Shown here: in pieces, positions 9,865 through 21,717 of the stretch
Position numbering within the stretch: the first letter of the stretch is position 1
How the letters are laid out: every line of letters begins with the position of its first letter
Assembly: GCA_007258455.2 (NCBI GenBank)
Contig: VDFB02115090.1
Span: forward strand, 216,456 to 280,455
Origin: Sequoia sempervirens
Taxonomy: Eukaryota > Streptophyta > Pinopsida > Cupressales > Cupressaceae
DNA length: 64,000 nt
Direction: 5' to 3'
Made by a program: the position numbers and the translations under genes
Notes under the pieces: generated by a model
The model's database searches: none
The model's input: the letters and a program-made list of their open reading frames with translations, nothing else
Told to the model about the DNA's origin: nothing

Positions 9865-11035
9865 AACTACATTCATTAAATCCAACCATCCAACATTTCA
9901 AGTCTGCCATCTTGCCACTTGCCCTACCCAAAATGAGCTATATCTACAATAAAAAAAGCATTTGATATAGTTCTATCAGACCTAAATTTTGATACTTTCC
10001 AACCTCCTCTAAAATCAATTATTCAAGGAATTGTTGGAACATGTAAATCACACCTGATACAAGCCATCAAAACTGCACTCATGAGCTCAACCCAAAATGG
10101 CCAATCACCATTACTAATTCTTACACCCACAGGTGTAGCAACGTTCAACATAGAAGCATCAAAAATCCAGTCTTCCCTTTGAATACCTATCAAATATATG
10201 GACTCCCCACAAGGACAAACACTAGCAAGCTTCTAGGAAAAAATACAATTCATTAGGTACATAGTGATACATGAAATGAGCTTCATTGGACCCAAGTTGC
10301 TTCAATGCATTAACATGAGGTTTTTTAATGTCATGCTCTAGCTTAGCATTGACCTATACAAAGCAATATATTTCTTATCTTTAATACATCTCTTTGCAAC
10401 AAATGAAATGGTCACACTACATAACCATCAAATGTTAGTCTTTGGAAACACCTGTTGCACTATCAATTGCAGAGAAACTTAGGGGCCACCAAGTTCAAAT
10501 CTAGATGAAGAAAAAATTCAATCTAAGATTCTATTATGCGTTCAGCAAAAGGTAATGTTATGTTCAAATTTATGGGTGGAAACAGACCTTGTCAATGGTG
10601 CACTTGGGAAAATCAAAGAAATAGTCTACAAGAATGTTAAGAATCTTCCTTCACTTCCATTGTTTATTGTTGTTCAATTCAACAATTACATAGGCTCTGC
10701 TTGGGACCACAATAATAATAAAAATGTCCCTATCACCCCATTAAGTCATGGATGATGTCGTCAAATCCCACTAGAAATGGGATGGACCTTAACAATACAC
10801 AAATCATAAGGCCTAACACTTGAAAAGGAAACAATTGACATCGAAAATGTGGATCGGTAGGGCCTAACATTCACAACTATTTCTAGAGTGTGTGGACTTG
10901 CAAGCCTACACATCAAATCAGCCTTCACATTTGAATGATATGAATGTATGCAACAAAGCCCATATGTAACTCAATGTTCAAAAGCAAGAGGAAGCACACT
11001 TACTGGCATTATCAAATTCAAACTCCTAAACAAAC
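9865..11035 (+). pseudogene. PIF1-like helicase relic, copy B
   Basis: This is homologous to copy A from about position 2009 of A onward, without the LINE insert. Blocks in order: TTFIKSN-like, AFDIVL, a Walker A decayed to GTCKSHLI (about 10040), LLILTPTGVA, HEMSFIGPKLLQC (Walker B with His for the first acidic residue), then LGKIKEIVYKN (about 10607), GSAWDHN and TIHKS-stop-GLTLEK (about 10795). Several stops are present, mostly C-to-T type (CAA to TAA in the last motif). Its 5' end is cut by the LTR of element X. Non-functional. Confidence 0.8.
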
Positions 11036-12335
11036 ACTCATACAAAAAACACCTGGAGGTTAGTTACTTCTATTTTATCATCTACATTTTTTTAGCTTGC
11101 AACTTGAAAACTCCACATTGCATGCTTAGTTACAAACTCCCTCAATTGATTAGTTACAATTTTCCTATAGGTATGCAAATACATAAATAGGACCAAACAC
11201 TTATGCAACTCAACCATTTACTAGTAATCAATGCTTATTAATTTAATCTATGCATCTTCGTCTTAATCTACTAATGGATGTAATTGAATAATGATTGGTA
11301 AAAAATAAATATTTCCTATTATTTCTATTCCTTTCTTGATGGGTTGTGTTTATATACGAAAGTACATTCACAAGTATTCACTTTGGAATAATGTATTAAA
11401 TTATTTTTGGCATTCTGCGAGTTGTATTTGGTAACAATATGTATCAAGTAACAATTTGTATGAGAACGTGTATTCTATATGTGATAGAAAATAGGTTTTT
11501 CAAATGTCATTTTTTAAGTTTTACAAATAGTTGGGTATTTTCATGCCTAATATGTTCCATGTATGCATATATAAGAACATTTGTAAACTAGATTTGGGAA
11601 ACTAATATTGCTTATGTGTACCATCTTTAAGGATTATATGTATCAAATCAAATCTCAAGTTGCATGGATCATATTTTAACAAGACTACTCATATTTCATG
11701 CATCTATCACAAACAAAAAATCATTAATAAAATTGTTGGACGTGAGGTTGTTGTTATTTTCTTTAAATGAGGATATATAGGATGTAAAATTGTTGTGTCT
11801 TACATGTTTCTATTGGTGTTGTACATAATAAATATTGGGTTTAGAATCATTTCTTGTTTAGATCTATAGATAAATGGTTTATCTATGCAATGTTTTTCCT
11901 TGCACAACTGAATATGGCAACAAAATTGTAAGAACATAAATGATTTATATTCTTCTTCTTAAAAAGCTAAACAATACATATTTATTATTCATTGAAATGA
12001 GACAACTTGTTGTAGATATATGTATGCCAAATATCACTCCAAATGGGTGAATGAGAAATGATTGGGCTCTTTCAAAGAACAATATCTTCTCTTTTATATA
12101 TGCACATGTGTAAATACATTTTATTTTTAAAATAGCATTACTATTTAAACTATGAATCTTTCCACAATGATTTGAATATGCCAAAGGTTTATGCACTTCT
12201 TTAGATGGATCACAAAATTATTTGAACAAGATATACTCACATAACTAGTTCTCATAATTATTTGAATAAGAGTTGTACTCTCCATTTCTATGTTTAGTCG
12301 TGATTGATTTTTTTTTGTGAAATTCACTATACTTT
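11036..12335. other. AT-rich DNA, no gene seen
   Basis: No motif, repeat array or LTR end is recognised. Short frames such as 11945-12196 (minus strand) have no recognisable domain. Confidence 0.45.
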
Positions 12336-12339
12336 AAAA

Positions 12340-12790
12340 CTAAAAGAAGGGTAAAAATTTATTCAAATCAAAATAAAGCAGTACAAAGCAAGGGAAATAC
12401 ATTCCCCTGTCAATCTCCACTAAGTGGTCCAACTTTTGTGAATTTTTTTTGGGTAATTGATCCCTTTCCACAATGTTGCAATCTTGCAAATGATCAAAAG
12501 CCCATTTGGACAAGAAATTCGCAGCCCCATTCTATTCTCTAGGAATGGGATATAAAGTAACAGATTCCAAGGAAGCACATAGATTAAGAATCCATTTTAT
12601 AATTACAGCCAAATTCCAACTAACATCCTCTAACTATTGCCTCTTCAATAAAGTCACCACCACCCGAGAATCAGATTCACAAATGATTCATCTCCACCCA
12701 AGAGCGCAACCATGCTCCAAAGAATATAAAATGACCAGAGCCTCCATCACATTGTTAGTATACTGATACTTATAAATAGAAAAGATAAAC
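12340..12790 (-). pseudogene. LINE RNase H relic
   Basis: The minus strand encodes a plant LINE-type RNase H domain: NNVMEALVIFYSLEHGC, then IICESDSRVVVTLLKR (catalytic Asp region), then LYPIPREQNGAANFLSKWA (His/Asn/Asp region) near 12490-12530. A few in-frame stops are present. This is the 3' end of a LINE polyprotein. The upstream parts (reverse transcriptase, zf-RVT) are not seen to the right, so it is a short truncated copy. Confidence 0.75.
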
Positions 12791-12830
12791 TCAACAGTCC
12801 CAAAACTATTCCGCCCAGCATGTAACAATA

Positions 12831-14745
12831 TTTTTTTTCCACACACTTCCAATCTCACACATTATAAAATATTTGGCATCATTTTCAACAAAATATAACA
12901 ATACACACTTTCTAAAGCATAATAAGCCAACATTTGAATTTTTCATATGAATACATATCCAAGATGAATCATGCATTTATACATACATACATACTTACAT
13001 CACTATGAATCACATCACAAGGCTACACAAGGGTGCATCTAGACACCGGTAAGCAACATACTAATCCATGATACATAATCCATGAGCCAAGATCCAATAT
13101 CCATCTCACATAATCCATACCTCACACTCAGTGACTTAATGGTGTTAGGCCGCACACACATGGTAAGACCATCCAAACAAGACCACAATGACCTATCTCT
13201 TGTTGAATAAGGTGGTTAGCATCCACGAGATAGTCATCACACCTAGATGGGTAGTGGGTCCTAGCTGTGTAACAACCTCACATACCCCCATCCTCAAAGT
13301 TCCCTACGTCTACTTCCTCATATACACTCAATCGAGTCTGACTCTCCCATTCTCAACGAGGAATCACATTACAACACAAGACCAATATTTGAAAACAATA
13401 AATATAAAACTAGTTTAGCCACTAAAGATCATAAATAAATATCAAATAAGGATTCAATAAAGCAAGAAATGCACACAATTTCAACACTAAATCATATGTA
13501 ACCATGAGGGCTATGATAAAATAAGATCACAAGGTGTGGCTAAACCATCACAAACAAGTTAAATAAAAAAAATTTGGTCCTCAAAATCAAAATAAAAGTC
13601 ATCAATAACCAAAAGAAGATTCACAATCTCTAAAATGGCACAATACATAACTATGTGACTAAACTAACCACCAAACGAGGAAGGAGGGAACAACATCTAA
13701 CTATTGCAATAGCCCCTCATGTGTGGCGTGGTGGGCACACCAACCACATGGCATGTGGTGTACTCCTCGGCTACACCCCGCATTGCGTCGTCACATGACA
13801 TGGAATCACCAAGTGGCCCATGCACTCCTTGGCTATCCACATGGAATGTGCACCTCAGCCACATCCCGCATCATGTCTCAGTGTAGCATGGTCATACGCT
13901 AACCGAAGAAGGCATGTACTAGTCGTATGTTGCATGGCAGTATGTCTATGGCTCCACGGAAGTAGGCATGCGTAGAACACACCCCACATAGCGATACCTC
14001 ATGGAAAGGGCACACGCAAGTACTCACCTTAGCTAGAGGTATACATGGCTAGGACAAACCCATATGCCAACTGACCCAAACACTATCAAGAGAAAATATG
14101 AATGCCCCTCTACAAGTGTACGAGGCCCCATTACGCTCATCACACAAGTAGGCTATCATAACACAATCTCATAGTGCACCTTCACGTGTCTAAGCATTTG
14201 GCATCATCACCAACACTATGTCAAAACATCAATGTGGTGTGGCATCATATCTATGGCATCATGATAGAACATGTGCAAATATGTAATAAATAGTGCATAT
14301 ATGAGTATATAAATATGGGACTACTCGAGTCTTACCTCTCATGTGGACGAGTTTGACTCACTAATGCCAGCTCAATGTCCCTACAAATGGCCAGTCAATA
14401 CTAACAAACCAATGATGTACACAAAATTGTGGGGATTAGGCTAGCACATATGGATCAAGTATCCTAATCCATCATAAGGGGAAGAAGTGAGTACTTTCCT
14501 TAGGATAAGTTGAGCTGAGAACGCTCTGCACCGCAACATGTGTACGCTGCACACTCCGCCCAAGGAACTTTGTGGCTGCTACTAACCCTTCACGGATTGA
14601 GGGACTAGAGAACCAAGAGAAGAGATTCTACAAAACTAACTTTTGGTTAGTCTTAATATATATGTAAATTTCAACTTGGTCCTCAATCAGGTAACAAACA
14701 TACAAGCACACATAATGGTATGGTTAATCCCACACCCCTAAATAC
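12831..14745. other. Unassigned DNA with LTR-like segments
   Basis: No gene is seen. 13690-14200 is notably GC-richer than its surroundings, with repeated short GCATGT/CACATGGCATG-type words. 14333-14400 matches 28190-28262 at moderate identity, which suggests both hold pieces of one diverged LTR family. No complete LTR ends or primer site are visible. Confidence 0.4.
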
Positions 14746-15152
14746 TGTAATACCCCTCCTCTTACTATTTGGATTTATTAACTTCTATGCTTTAACTTGA
14801 TACGCTGATACTATGATGATACTATTATTGTTTGATTTGGTTGGTTTGAAGTTTGATGATGTTGTTACTCCTTTAGTGGACATAATCGTTTGATGTGACA
14901 TTCTTAGTATGATTTATGATACTCGATGTTTTGATTTGGATTATTGCTTATTTAAATAGATTTTCATTAATGTTTATATGTCAATGTGATGATTCTATGG
15001 TGATGTTATTTAACTCAGTATTATTTTATGATGCAATTGTTTAATAATTAGTTATGATGCAGTAGTTAGAGATCATGTCATCTTATGATCTATTTGGTTA
15101 GAAATGTTAGCTCGTTATTGATGATATAATTGTTAGAATAGATTAGGTGAGG

Positions 15153-15189
15153 GCGGTGGCATCTTTCGTTCCACGAGTGCCACTTCCGC
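15153..15189 (+). other. Conserved LTR hairpin 1 (T, 5' LTR)
   Basis: GCGGTGGCA (15153-15161) can pair with TGCCA (15178-15182) and CCGC (15186-15189), with a CTT bulge. The same place in the 3' LTR forms a hairpin from different bases. Confidence 0.6.
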
Positions 15190-16615
15190 GATTCCTTCTC
15201 TCATGATAGGATGTTTGATTATATATATACATGTATACTTGGCGTTATTTGGATCAAGTTTTAAAGAATAAGTCGATTCCACTTAACCCGGCTGGTGGCG
15301 AGTGGAAGAACAATAAAGTGCTTAATGGGTAAAATGTTGAAAAAAGGGAGTAGGCTTAGGTGTCTCCTCGATCAGAATCCGTGTCGTCGATTACAGCTAT
15401 TGATGGTTGATGATGTTTAGTATTTGGTTTTATGCTGTCTTCTTATGCGGGACAGTGGATGACATTGAACTGAACTGTTTTATGAGAGGAAAATGAATGA
15501 ACATTGTTGGGTTTGAAATTGAGAGTTAGAAAAATGTTAAAATTAAATATATTATAAATTAAAAATGCAAATAATTATAATTAAAATTAATATTGATAAG
15601 TATAATTAGATATTATATTTTTTTTATTAATATTAAATTAGGAAATTATGTGAAGATAATATCTAATTAATTAAATTATTTCAATTAAAATTTTAGATAT
15701 GTGTGAGCTTTTTAAAGCTGGAAAAGGACCAATAAGAAAGGGGGGCTTTTTGGAAAAGAAAGCGGAAAAAGATTTATTGATTTTAATTAGTGATTTATTA
15801 TTTTTTTTATGGGGGAATTATGGACAGACACAAGTTTTACTCTGTTATTCTGGATCTGAAAAAGAAAAATAGATTTGAGTTTTGAGGATTTGCGGGGTAA
15901 GATTATTGTATAAAATTATTGTGGATTTGAGAGGAAAGGTTGTTCAGAAGAACGTTGAAGGCAGAGGATCGAGAAAAGAGAGCTGCAGAAGGAGATCGAG
16001 AGGAGGCTACAAAAGAAATTCTTCATCAAGGCAAAGGACTCCAGGTTTTCCTTCTGTTATTATTATTATTATTCTATTGTTTTTATAAACAAAATTTGGC
16101 TTACTGTGCTTTAAGAAATTCCTTTGAAAGAAATTCTATGATTTGGAAACTTGTCTGCATTTAAACCTTTGAGTTCTCTGTAGAAAAATCATAAGCAGAA
16201 ACCCTTTAAAATTTACTCAATAAAATTTGGTTGTGAAGATTTTTGTTTTGAAATAAAAATCATTGTTATTATAGAGTTATGTTATTTGCTTGATTTATTT
16301 TATATCTGGTATAAAGATCTGATTGTTTGTATTATTTATTTATAAGTTGAAAATACATATATATATATATCGCAGCTTATATAAAAATGTGTTTGTGCAG
16401 TGGCCAAAACAAAATTTATGTGCTATATTCTATATAATTTCATTTTCAAGAAAGTACTTTGAGCAATTTACGGGAATAAAATACTGGTGTGTTTAAATAT
16501 TTTGACAATATGCGAACCTCATACTTATACTCTGATCTTTGGATTAAAATATGGCGAAACATAAATAAATAAATAAATAAATTATATAAAGTAATTTATT
16601 GGTAAGCTGGTCTGT

Positions 16616-16713
16616 TATGTTCCATTCCTTCCATTCCATTCCATCTATCATTCCATTCCATTCCTTCCATTCCATTCCATTCCATTCCTTCCATTCATTC
16701 CATTCCATTCCAT

Positions 16714-16777
<64 letters not shown>
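16616..16777 (+). repeat. TTCCA repeat followed by a 63-base poly-C run
   Basis: About 95 bp of irregular TTCCA/CATTC pentamers run into 63 uninterrupted Cs (16715-16777). The 3' LTR has a 341-bp segment here instead (23057-23397), including a hairpin-rich GC island. The reading frame that crosses it (polyproline) is not a gene. It may be a real expansion or an assembly fault. Confidence 0.85.
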
Positions 16778-17617
16778 TTTTGTTTTATTAAATTTAGTTT
16801 TAATGTAATTTATGTTTATAAATATGTATTTATAATTGAATTCATTTTTTTTATTGCAATTTTATATAATCAAATTTAGTTTATAATTAATATATATATA
16901 TATATATATATTTATTTATTTTGTATGTTTTAGAAAGTTATTTTTATAAATTTTAATAATATATATTTTAATAAATTTTAAATGTATGTCTGTATATTTA
17001 TTTTGTATTTTTGTATATATGTATATACATTAGTTAGTTATTTATAATGTTATGGTTAGAAAATAAGTAGGATTTTTATATATATGTGTGTGCGGATTAT
17101 GATTTGATATGATAATTTTACGCTACAATATTAGAGTTTAATTGAGGAAATTGAATATAAGCTTGTGATTATAATTTAATCGATTAGTTATAATTAAAAG
17201 ATGCAATGTTAAGTGAAATTGTGTGAATTTGAAATAAACGATATGTTTTGTATTTGAATCAAATATTTTTAAGTTGTTGATTTAATTGTTTGATAAATTT
17301 ATTGAGTTTTGGGAAATATTTCCTTATAGAGTTTTTTTTTGTTAAGAAATTGTTTTCTTGAGGTTATTCGTTAAGTCTGTTGTGGTGTTCGCTTTATTGT
17401 TTTATTGTGTCGTATGGGAAAACCCTAGATTTACCTTACCTTTCTTAAGAGTTTATGTTATTGTTAAGGACTTCCAGAGATGGAATGCTTTCCTTTCATG
17501 TCTCTTTTATTTTCCATGTTGGGAAAATGGAGTTATGGGTCTATGCAAGTCTTCCAGAGAAGTTCTCTAGGGTGGGATGTTATGTATCACCTTGATGTAT
17601 TGTACTATGATGTTATA

Positions 17618-17767
17618 CCCGGTTTCCACGAACGGGGATTTGTGCCTCCTACGAAGTAGGAGTGGGTAATGAGATTTGTACCTCCTTTGGAAGGAGTGAG
17701 AATTCGTATTGGTTTCCTCCAGTGTTTGGAGTGAGTTTCCTTGTTTTGTCTCCTCCTTGGATTGGAG
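17618..17767 (+). repeat. Periodic array of short hairpins in the T 5' LTR
   Basis: Four hairpins of the form CTCC-loop-GGAG start at 17646, 17682, 17717 and 17753, a 35-36 base period. The first is perfect: CTCCTAC-GAA-GTAGGAG. Another imperfect hairpin (CCCGGTT/AACGGGG, 17618-17637) precedes them. The same array is at 24245-24394 in the 3' LTR. Confidence 0.75.
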
Positions 17768-17818
17768 AGTTTGTGATGTCTAGTTGCCTATTGTGGTATT
17801 GTACCTTGTGTGTTGTTG

Positions 17819-18686
17819 ATAGGAGAGTGGCTCTTTGTGGGGGTCTGGCACACAAAGGGGCGCCAGGGTAACCTACCTAGAGTTTAATTAAGTGATAATA
17901 TAAATGAATTAATGGGGGGGCTTTCACACTAATAAAAATAAAGGATATCTCTCTCGTGAAGCAAGTGAATGATAAGGCTCGAGATGAGATGGGATGCATA
18001 GTTTTGCGTGAGGGTCCGGCGGCCGGTAGAGGCAAGCCAGGGTAACCCAGGATGGGGGTCCGGTAGCCTAGGAAGGTTGAGCCAGGGTAACTCATGGAAA
18101 TTTATGGATGACACTCTTCCTATGTCAACAGTTAATCAATTATTGTGCGATGTTCATGATCTTGTTCTCTGGAAGCATTGTAACCTCGTGTTAAGTGATA
18201 ATGTGTTTGTGATTGTTAAGTGACTTTGTGATTGTAGATGTTAAGTGATGTTGTGTCTGTTGTGATTAAGTGATTTATTGACTTGTCTTTGGGTTATTGT
18301 TGGAAGTAGTCTTTGATATTACGTCTGGAGTTCATCGAGGTTGTGAGTTGGACTTGTTGTTATGTTCTGAAGTGGTGTTGTTGTGCCTTTGGATTTGTCA
18401 TTGTTGAGTTCTCTAAGTGGTCTTTGATGTTAAGTTGTCTTGTTGGAGTTAGTCATTTGTTATTGTTAGCATGCTTGGTCGGGGACCCTTCCTTGTCTAC
18501 TCTCAGCACGGGGGTGGTTGGGTGGAACGTGCTTCGCACCCCATTGGGTTCCCTCTTCTGTTGCATATGTATCTTTTACTTGCAGGTTTTGGCGGATGTT
18601 GATGATCCAGTGTCCTTATGTACCAGATTGATGTATATACTTCATATGTAATGTATTCATTGATGTATTGTCTCCCACGTGTGTTG
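17819..18686 (+). other. LTR segment present only in the T 5' LTR
   Basis: The 3' LTR lacks this stretch. Its edges share GTGTTG, so a microhomology deletion in the 3' copy is the simplest explanation. The segment contains three GCCAGGGTAAC-type words (about 17867, 18035 and 18080). It is distantly related to 56840-57180 in the P LTR, which supports its being original LTR sequence. Confidence 0.7.
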
Positions 18687-19165
18687 GGATGACCTTGTTG
18701 TAAATTGTATATGTGATTTTTGAGGTTGTATTTCCAGTCAATTGTATTCTTCTATCATTGGGAGGTAATAATTATTCAGGCCATGTATTTATTCAGGATC
18801 ATTTGTTATAGTTGGTTATGTTGAGTTGTATCTATTGAAATATGTAACACTTTATATCTTTATAATTCCATGTATTGTCATATGTGCATATGTTATTAAT
18901 ATGGATATAGTTGATAGATATTTTAAATGATGAAATGGGAATGAATAGATTTACGTAATAGATTAATTATTGTTATCTTGTTATCGTTGTTATGGGTTAG
19001 TGTAGTTAGGTCACTTCATGTACCCCATTGGAACTAGTTGTGCCTCATAATACATTGTTATGTTATAATACTTAAGTATGTTTATTAAATGTTTTTTAAA
19101 AAAAATAAAAAATTGTTCTGTTGTTATTAGTTCCTTTGGGGTTCACACGGCGGAGCGTGACAGCT

Positions 19166-19177
19166 TGGTATCAGAGC
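19166..19177 (+). other. Element T primer binding site (tRNA-iMet)
   Basis: TGGTATCAGAGC matches the 3' end complement of plant initiator tRNA-Met exactly and lies three bases after the LTR. Confidence 0.9.
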
Positions 19178-19723
19178 CCAAGTTTAAACACTGGGTGCTC
19201 TGGGATAATGTGGACCCATTAAGTTGTTAGTTGCGTAGGTGTTACTCCAGGCATTATGAGCCATGGCGTCGGCCTAGGTGCTTTGTTCGTTAGTTTATGT
19301 TTTCCTTTTTGGGTTGGTCTGACTTGGCTACCCAGAAGTTGTTGTTTCGTGGTGTAGGTCCAATGGCGCAGGAAACTAGTGGAAGGGATAGGACGCTCGG
19401 TGTAGTGTACAATGCACCGATATCCTTTCTACTGGAAGAATGCATTATGGACAATTGTGTTGTGTGTGAATTTTGTGTGTTGTGTGTGGTAGATAACAAC
19501 CAGCTTTGTTGTTATGTCCACCCTTGTATGTCTTCTTGTGCTTTACCTCATTGTGCAAGCGATTGCTTGATTGACCCTATGTGGTTTTGGAGTTGCTTTT
19601 GTGTGTTATATTGTATGCAATTAAGGAATATGGTAATAGGAAATGAATGAATAGGTTGTTAGTTGTTTTGAGTTTTCATTTGTGTACCTTGTCTTATGTT
19701 GTGGTGTGTATCTTTTCAGGATC
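19178..19723 (+). other. Element T leader (5' untranslated interior)
   Basis: The block after the primer site (CACTGGGTGCTCTGGGATAA at about 19190) also occurs in P (57950) and, reversed, in M (48440). No gene is seen in the rest. Just before the gag ATG is TATCTTTTCAG, a 3' splice-site-like sequence; M has a similar CTGTGCAG at the same place. Confidence 0.6.
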
Positions 19724-21082
19724 ATGCCACCTAACCGGGGTCGTAAGGTTCGTGGTCATGTAGGTGGTCGAGGAGGTAATCAACATGATGCACCTCCCAT
19801 TGTTTCCCATGTTTCTGATCATGTGGATCATCAAGCTTCTCAGTTTGTGCCAGAGGTTAGTGTCCAGCATCAGGATCAACCAGGGATTGGTGATGCTCAG
19901 TTGTGTCGCTTGCTTGAGGAGACTCTTGCTCGTTTGGGGCCTAGGCCGGATAGGGATCAGGAAGTTGTAGTAGAGAGAGATCGGGTTTCAGCTCCATCTG
20001 AGGCAGACATGGCTACTCACATGAGAGATCTTCTTAGAGCTCATCCACCCACTTTTGATGGTATGGGCAGTGGTTTAGAGGCTGAGACTTGGTTGTTTGA
20101 TTTGAATAGGTGTTTTGCCATGCATCCGTATGGTAGCAACACCAAGGCTAGGTGTGCGATCATGCATTTGAGGGATTTCGCATCTACTTGGTGGAGGTTG
20201 GAGGAGCAGAAGCTCCATTTGGATATTGGCACCGTATCTTGGGAGTTGTTCCTAGAGCGGTTCAAAGCTCGATTCCTTTCTGATCGTTGGCGTCAGCGCC
20301 GTGGAGATGAGTTTCATGCTCTACGACAGATGGATATGACAGTGGATCAGTATGAGCGTCGCTTCTTCGAGCTCAAACAGTTTGCAGGCATGGGTGATGA
20401 TGAGGGTATGTTAGTACAACATTTCATTAGGGGTTTAAACCCCCAGATCAGTGGTGGTGTTCGGGTATTTGAGCTGAAGACCATGGAGGTAGCTGTAGAT
20501 AAAGCTCGCATTGTTGAGGAGAATTTAGCTTTGGCTTTAGGAGGTCAGGTGGGAGTTCAGTTTGGTGGTGCACCTTCTTATGGTGTTGGTTCTCAGAGTG
20601 GCCAATCTCAGGCTACAGGGTTTGCTAGAGGGCATCAGTCACCCGCTAAGGGTGGACAACAGCGGTCTTCACAGTCTAGGAAGCATAAGTCTTAGTCCCA
20701 ACCTGATAGAAGTTGGAGGCAGAAGAAGAGAGATAGGAGTTGGATACGGGCTCATCGTGATCGTGTTGATCAGCTTGCTCAGAGTTCTCAGTCGGCGTTC
20801 AGTGGAGGTGGTTTTCCATGATCTAGTGGAGCTCCAGCTATGCAGGGTTTCAGCAAAGGGACAGGATGTTTCTCTTGTGGTCAGCAGGGCCACTTTGCTC
20901 GTGAGTGTCCTCAACAGGACAATTCTGGTTGTAGTCAGAGGCCGGCAGTTTCAAAACCGACAGTAGGAGATGCGGATCGATCACATAGGGCATTCACTAC
21001 GGTGGATATCCGTCAGCTCGAGCATCTGGGTGCAGTTCGTCCTTCGAGTTCAGGAGTTGATCCTCACAGATCAAGGTTCTGA
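19724..21082 (+). pseudogene. Element T gag polyprotein, two in-frame stops
   Basis: The ATG at 19724 (MPPNRGRKVRG) matches the M gag start (MPPRRGRDRG), so it is preferred to the upstream in-frame start at 19682. One frame runs to TGA at 21080-21082, with TAG at 20693 (Gln-type position) and TGA at 20819 (Arg-type position). A basic, Gly-rich N-terminus is followed by the retrotransposon gag core (about 20020-20540: WLFDLNRCFAMHPYG ... FASTWWR ... FKARFL ... YERRFFELKQFAG). A Gln/Ser-rich linker and a CCHC zinc knuckle CFSCGQQGHFARECP (20867-20908) follow. The protein would coat genomic RNA and build particles. The frame ends just where protease begins in M, so pol was deleted at this border. 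No frameshift is present. Confidence 0.85.
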
Positions 21083-21160
21083 GTCAGTTAGTGTTTAATT
21101 GGTTTCATAGGAGTTCCTTCCCCATTTTGTTTAATGGCTTCCTGGAGTAAGCCATGTCCT
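21083..21160 (+). other. Remnant of the pol 3' end and 3' untranslated interior of T
   Basis: GGCTTCCTGGAGTAAGCC (about 21136-21153) matches the last codons and stop of M and P pol (GGCTTCCAGGAGTAAGC type). The internal deletion thus joined the start of protease to the very end of pol. Confidence 0.65.
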
Positions 21161-21171
21161 AGGGGGGAGGA
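21161..21171 (+). other. Element T polypurine tract
   Basis: AGGGGGGAGGA abuts the 3' LTR start TGTAATACC. M and P have the same tract. Confidence 0.9.
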
Positions 21172-21581
21172 TGTAATACCCCTCCTCTTACTGTTTGGAT
21201 TTATTAACTTCTATGCTTTAACTTGATACGCTGATACTATGATGATACTATTATTGTTTGATTTGGTTGGTTTGAAGTTTGATGATGTTGTTACTCCTTT
21301 AGTGGACATAATCGTTTGATGTGACATTCTTAGTATGATTTATGATACTCGATGTTTTGATTTGGATTATTGCTTATTTAAATAGATTTTCATTAATGTT
21401 TATATGTCAATGTGATGATTCTATGGTGATGTTATTTAACTCAGTATTATTTTATGATGCAATTGTTTAATAATTAGTTATGATGCAGTAGTTAGAGATC
21501 ATGTCATCTTATGATCTATTTGGTTAGAAATGTTAGCTCGTTATTGATGATATAATTGTTAGAATAGATTAGGTGAGAGGA

Positions 21582-21621
21582 CAGTGTAGCATCACTCGTT
21601 CACGAGTGCCCTGCTACACTG
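21582..21621 (+). other. Conserved LTR hairpin 1 (T, 3' LTR)
   Basis: A perfect 10-bp outer stem CAGTGTAGCA/TGCTACACTG (21582-21591 with 21612-21621) encloses a perfect inner hairpin CACTCG-TTCA-CGAGTG (21593-21608). Confidence 0.8.
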
Positions 21622-21717
21622 CGATTCCTTCTCATGATAGGATGTTTGATTATATATATACATGTGCTACTTGACGTTTATTTGGATGCAGGATTGCAGG
21701 AATAAGTCTCGATTCCA

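Larger units (their letters stand above)
14746..19162 (+). repeat. Element T 5' LTR, 4417 bp
   Basis: It starts TGTAATACCCC and ends GCGTGACA three bases before the primer site. It matches the 3' LTR closely over about 15512-16600 and 16790-17815. Three segments differ from the 3' LTR: 15150-15510 (diverged), 16616-16777 (TTCCA/poly-C instead of a GC-rich island) and about 17819-18686 (missing from the 3' copy). Confidence 0.85.

Noticed and set aside
1797..11035. A complete Helitron
   Set aside because: Only helicase fragments are seen. There is no rolling-circle replicase, and I cannot place TC...CTRR ends with a hairpin.
13690..14200. GC-richer stretch considered as a host gene or CpG island
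   Set aside because: No open frame with protein-like composition is present and parts resemble LTR sequence.
16599..16808. 69-codon plus-strand frame with a polyproline run
   Set aside because: It is produced by the TTCCA repeat and the poly-C run in an LTR, not by a gene.
17646..17767. Regularly spaced short repeats, considered as a CRISPR-like array
   Set aside because: The repeats are 15-17 base hairpins with varying sequence in a plant LTR, with no conserved repeat-spacer structure and no cas genes.
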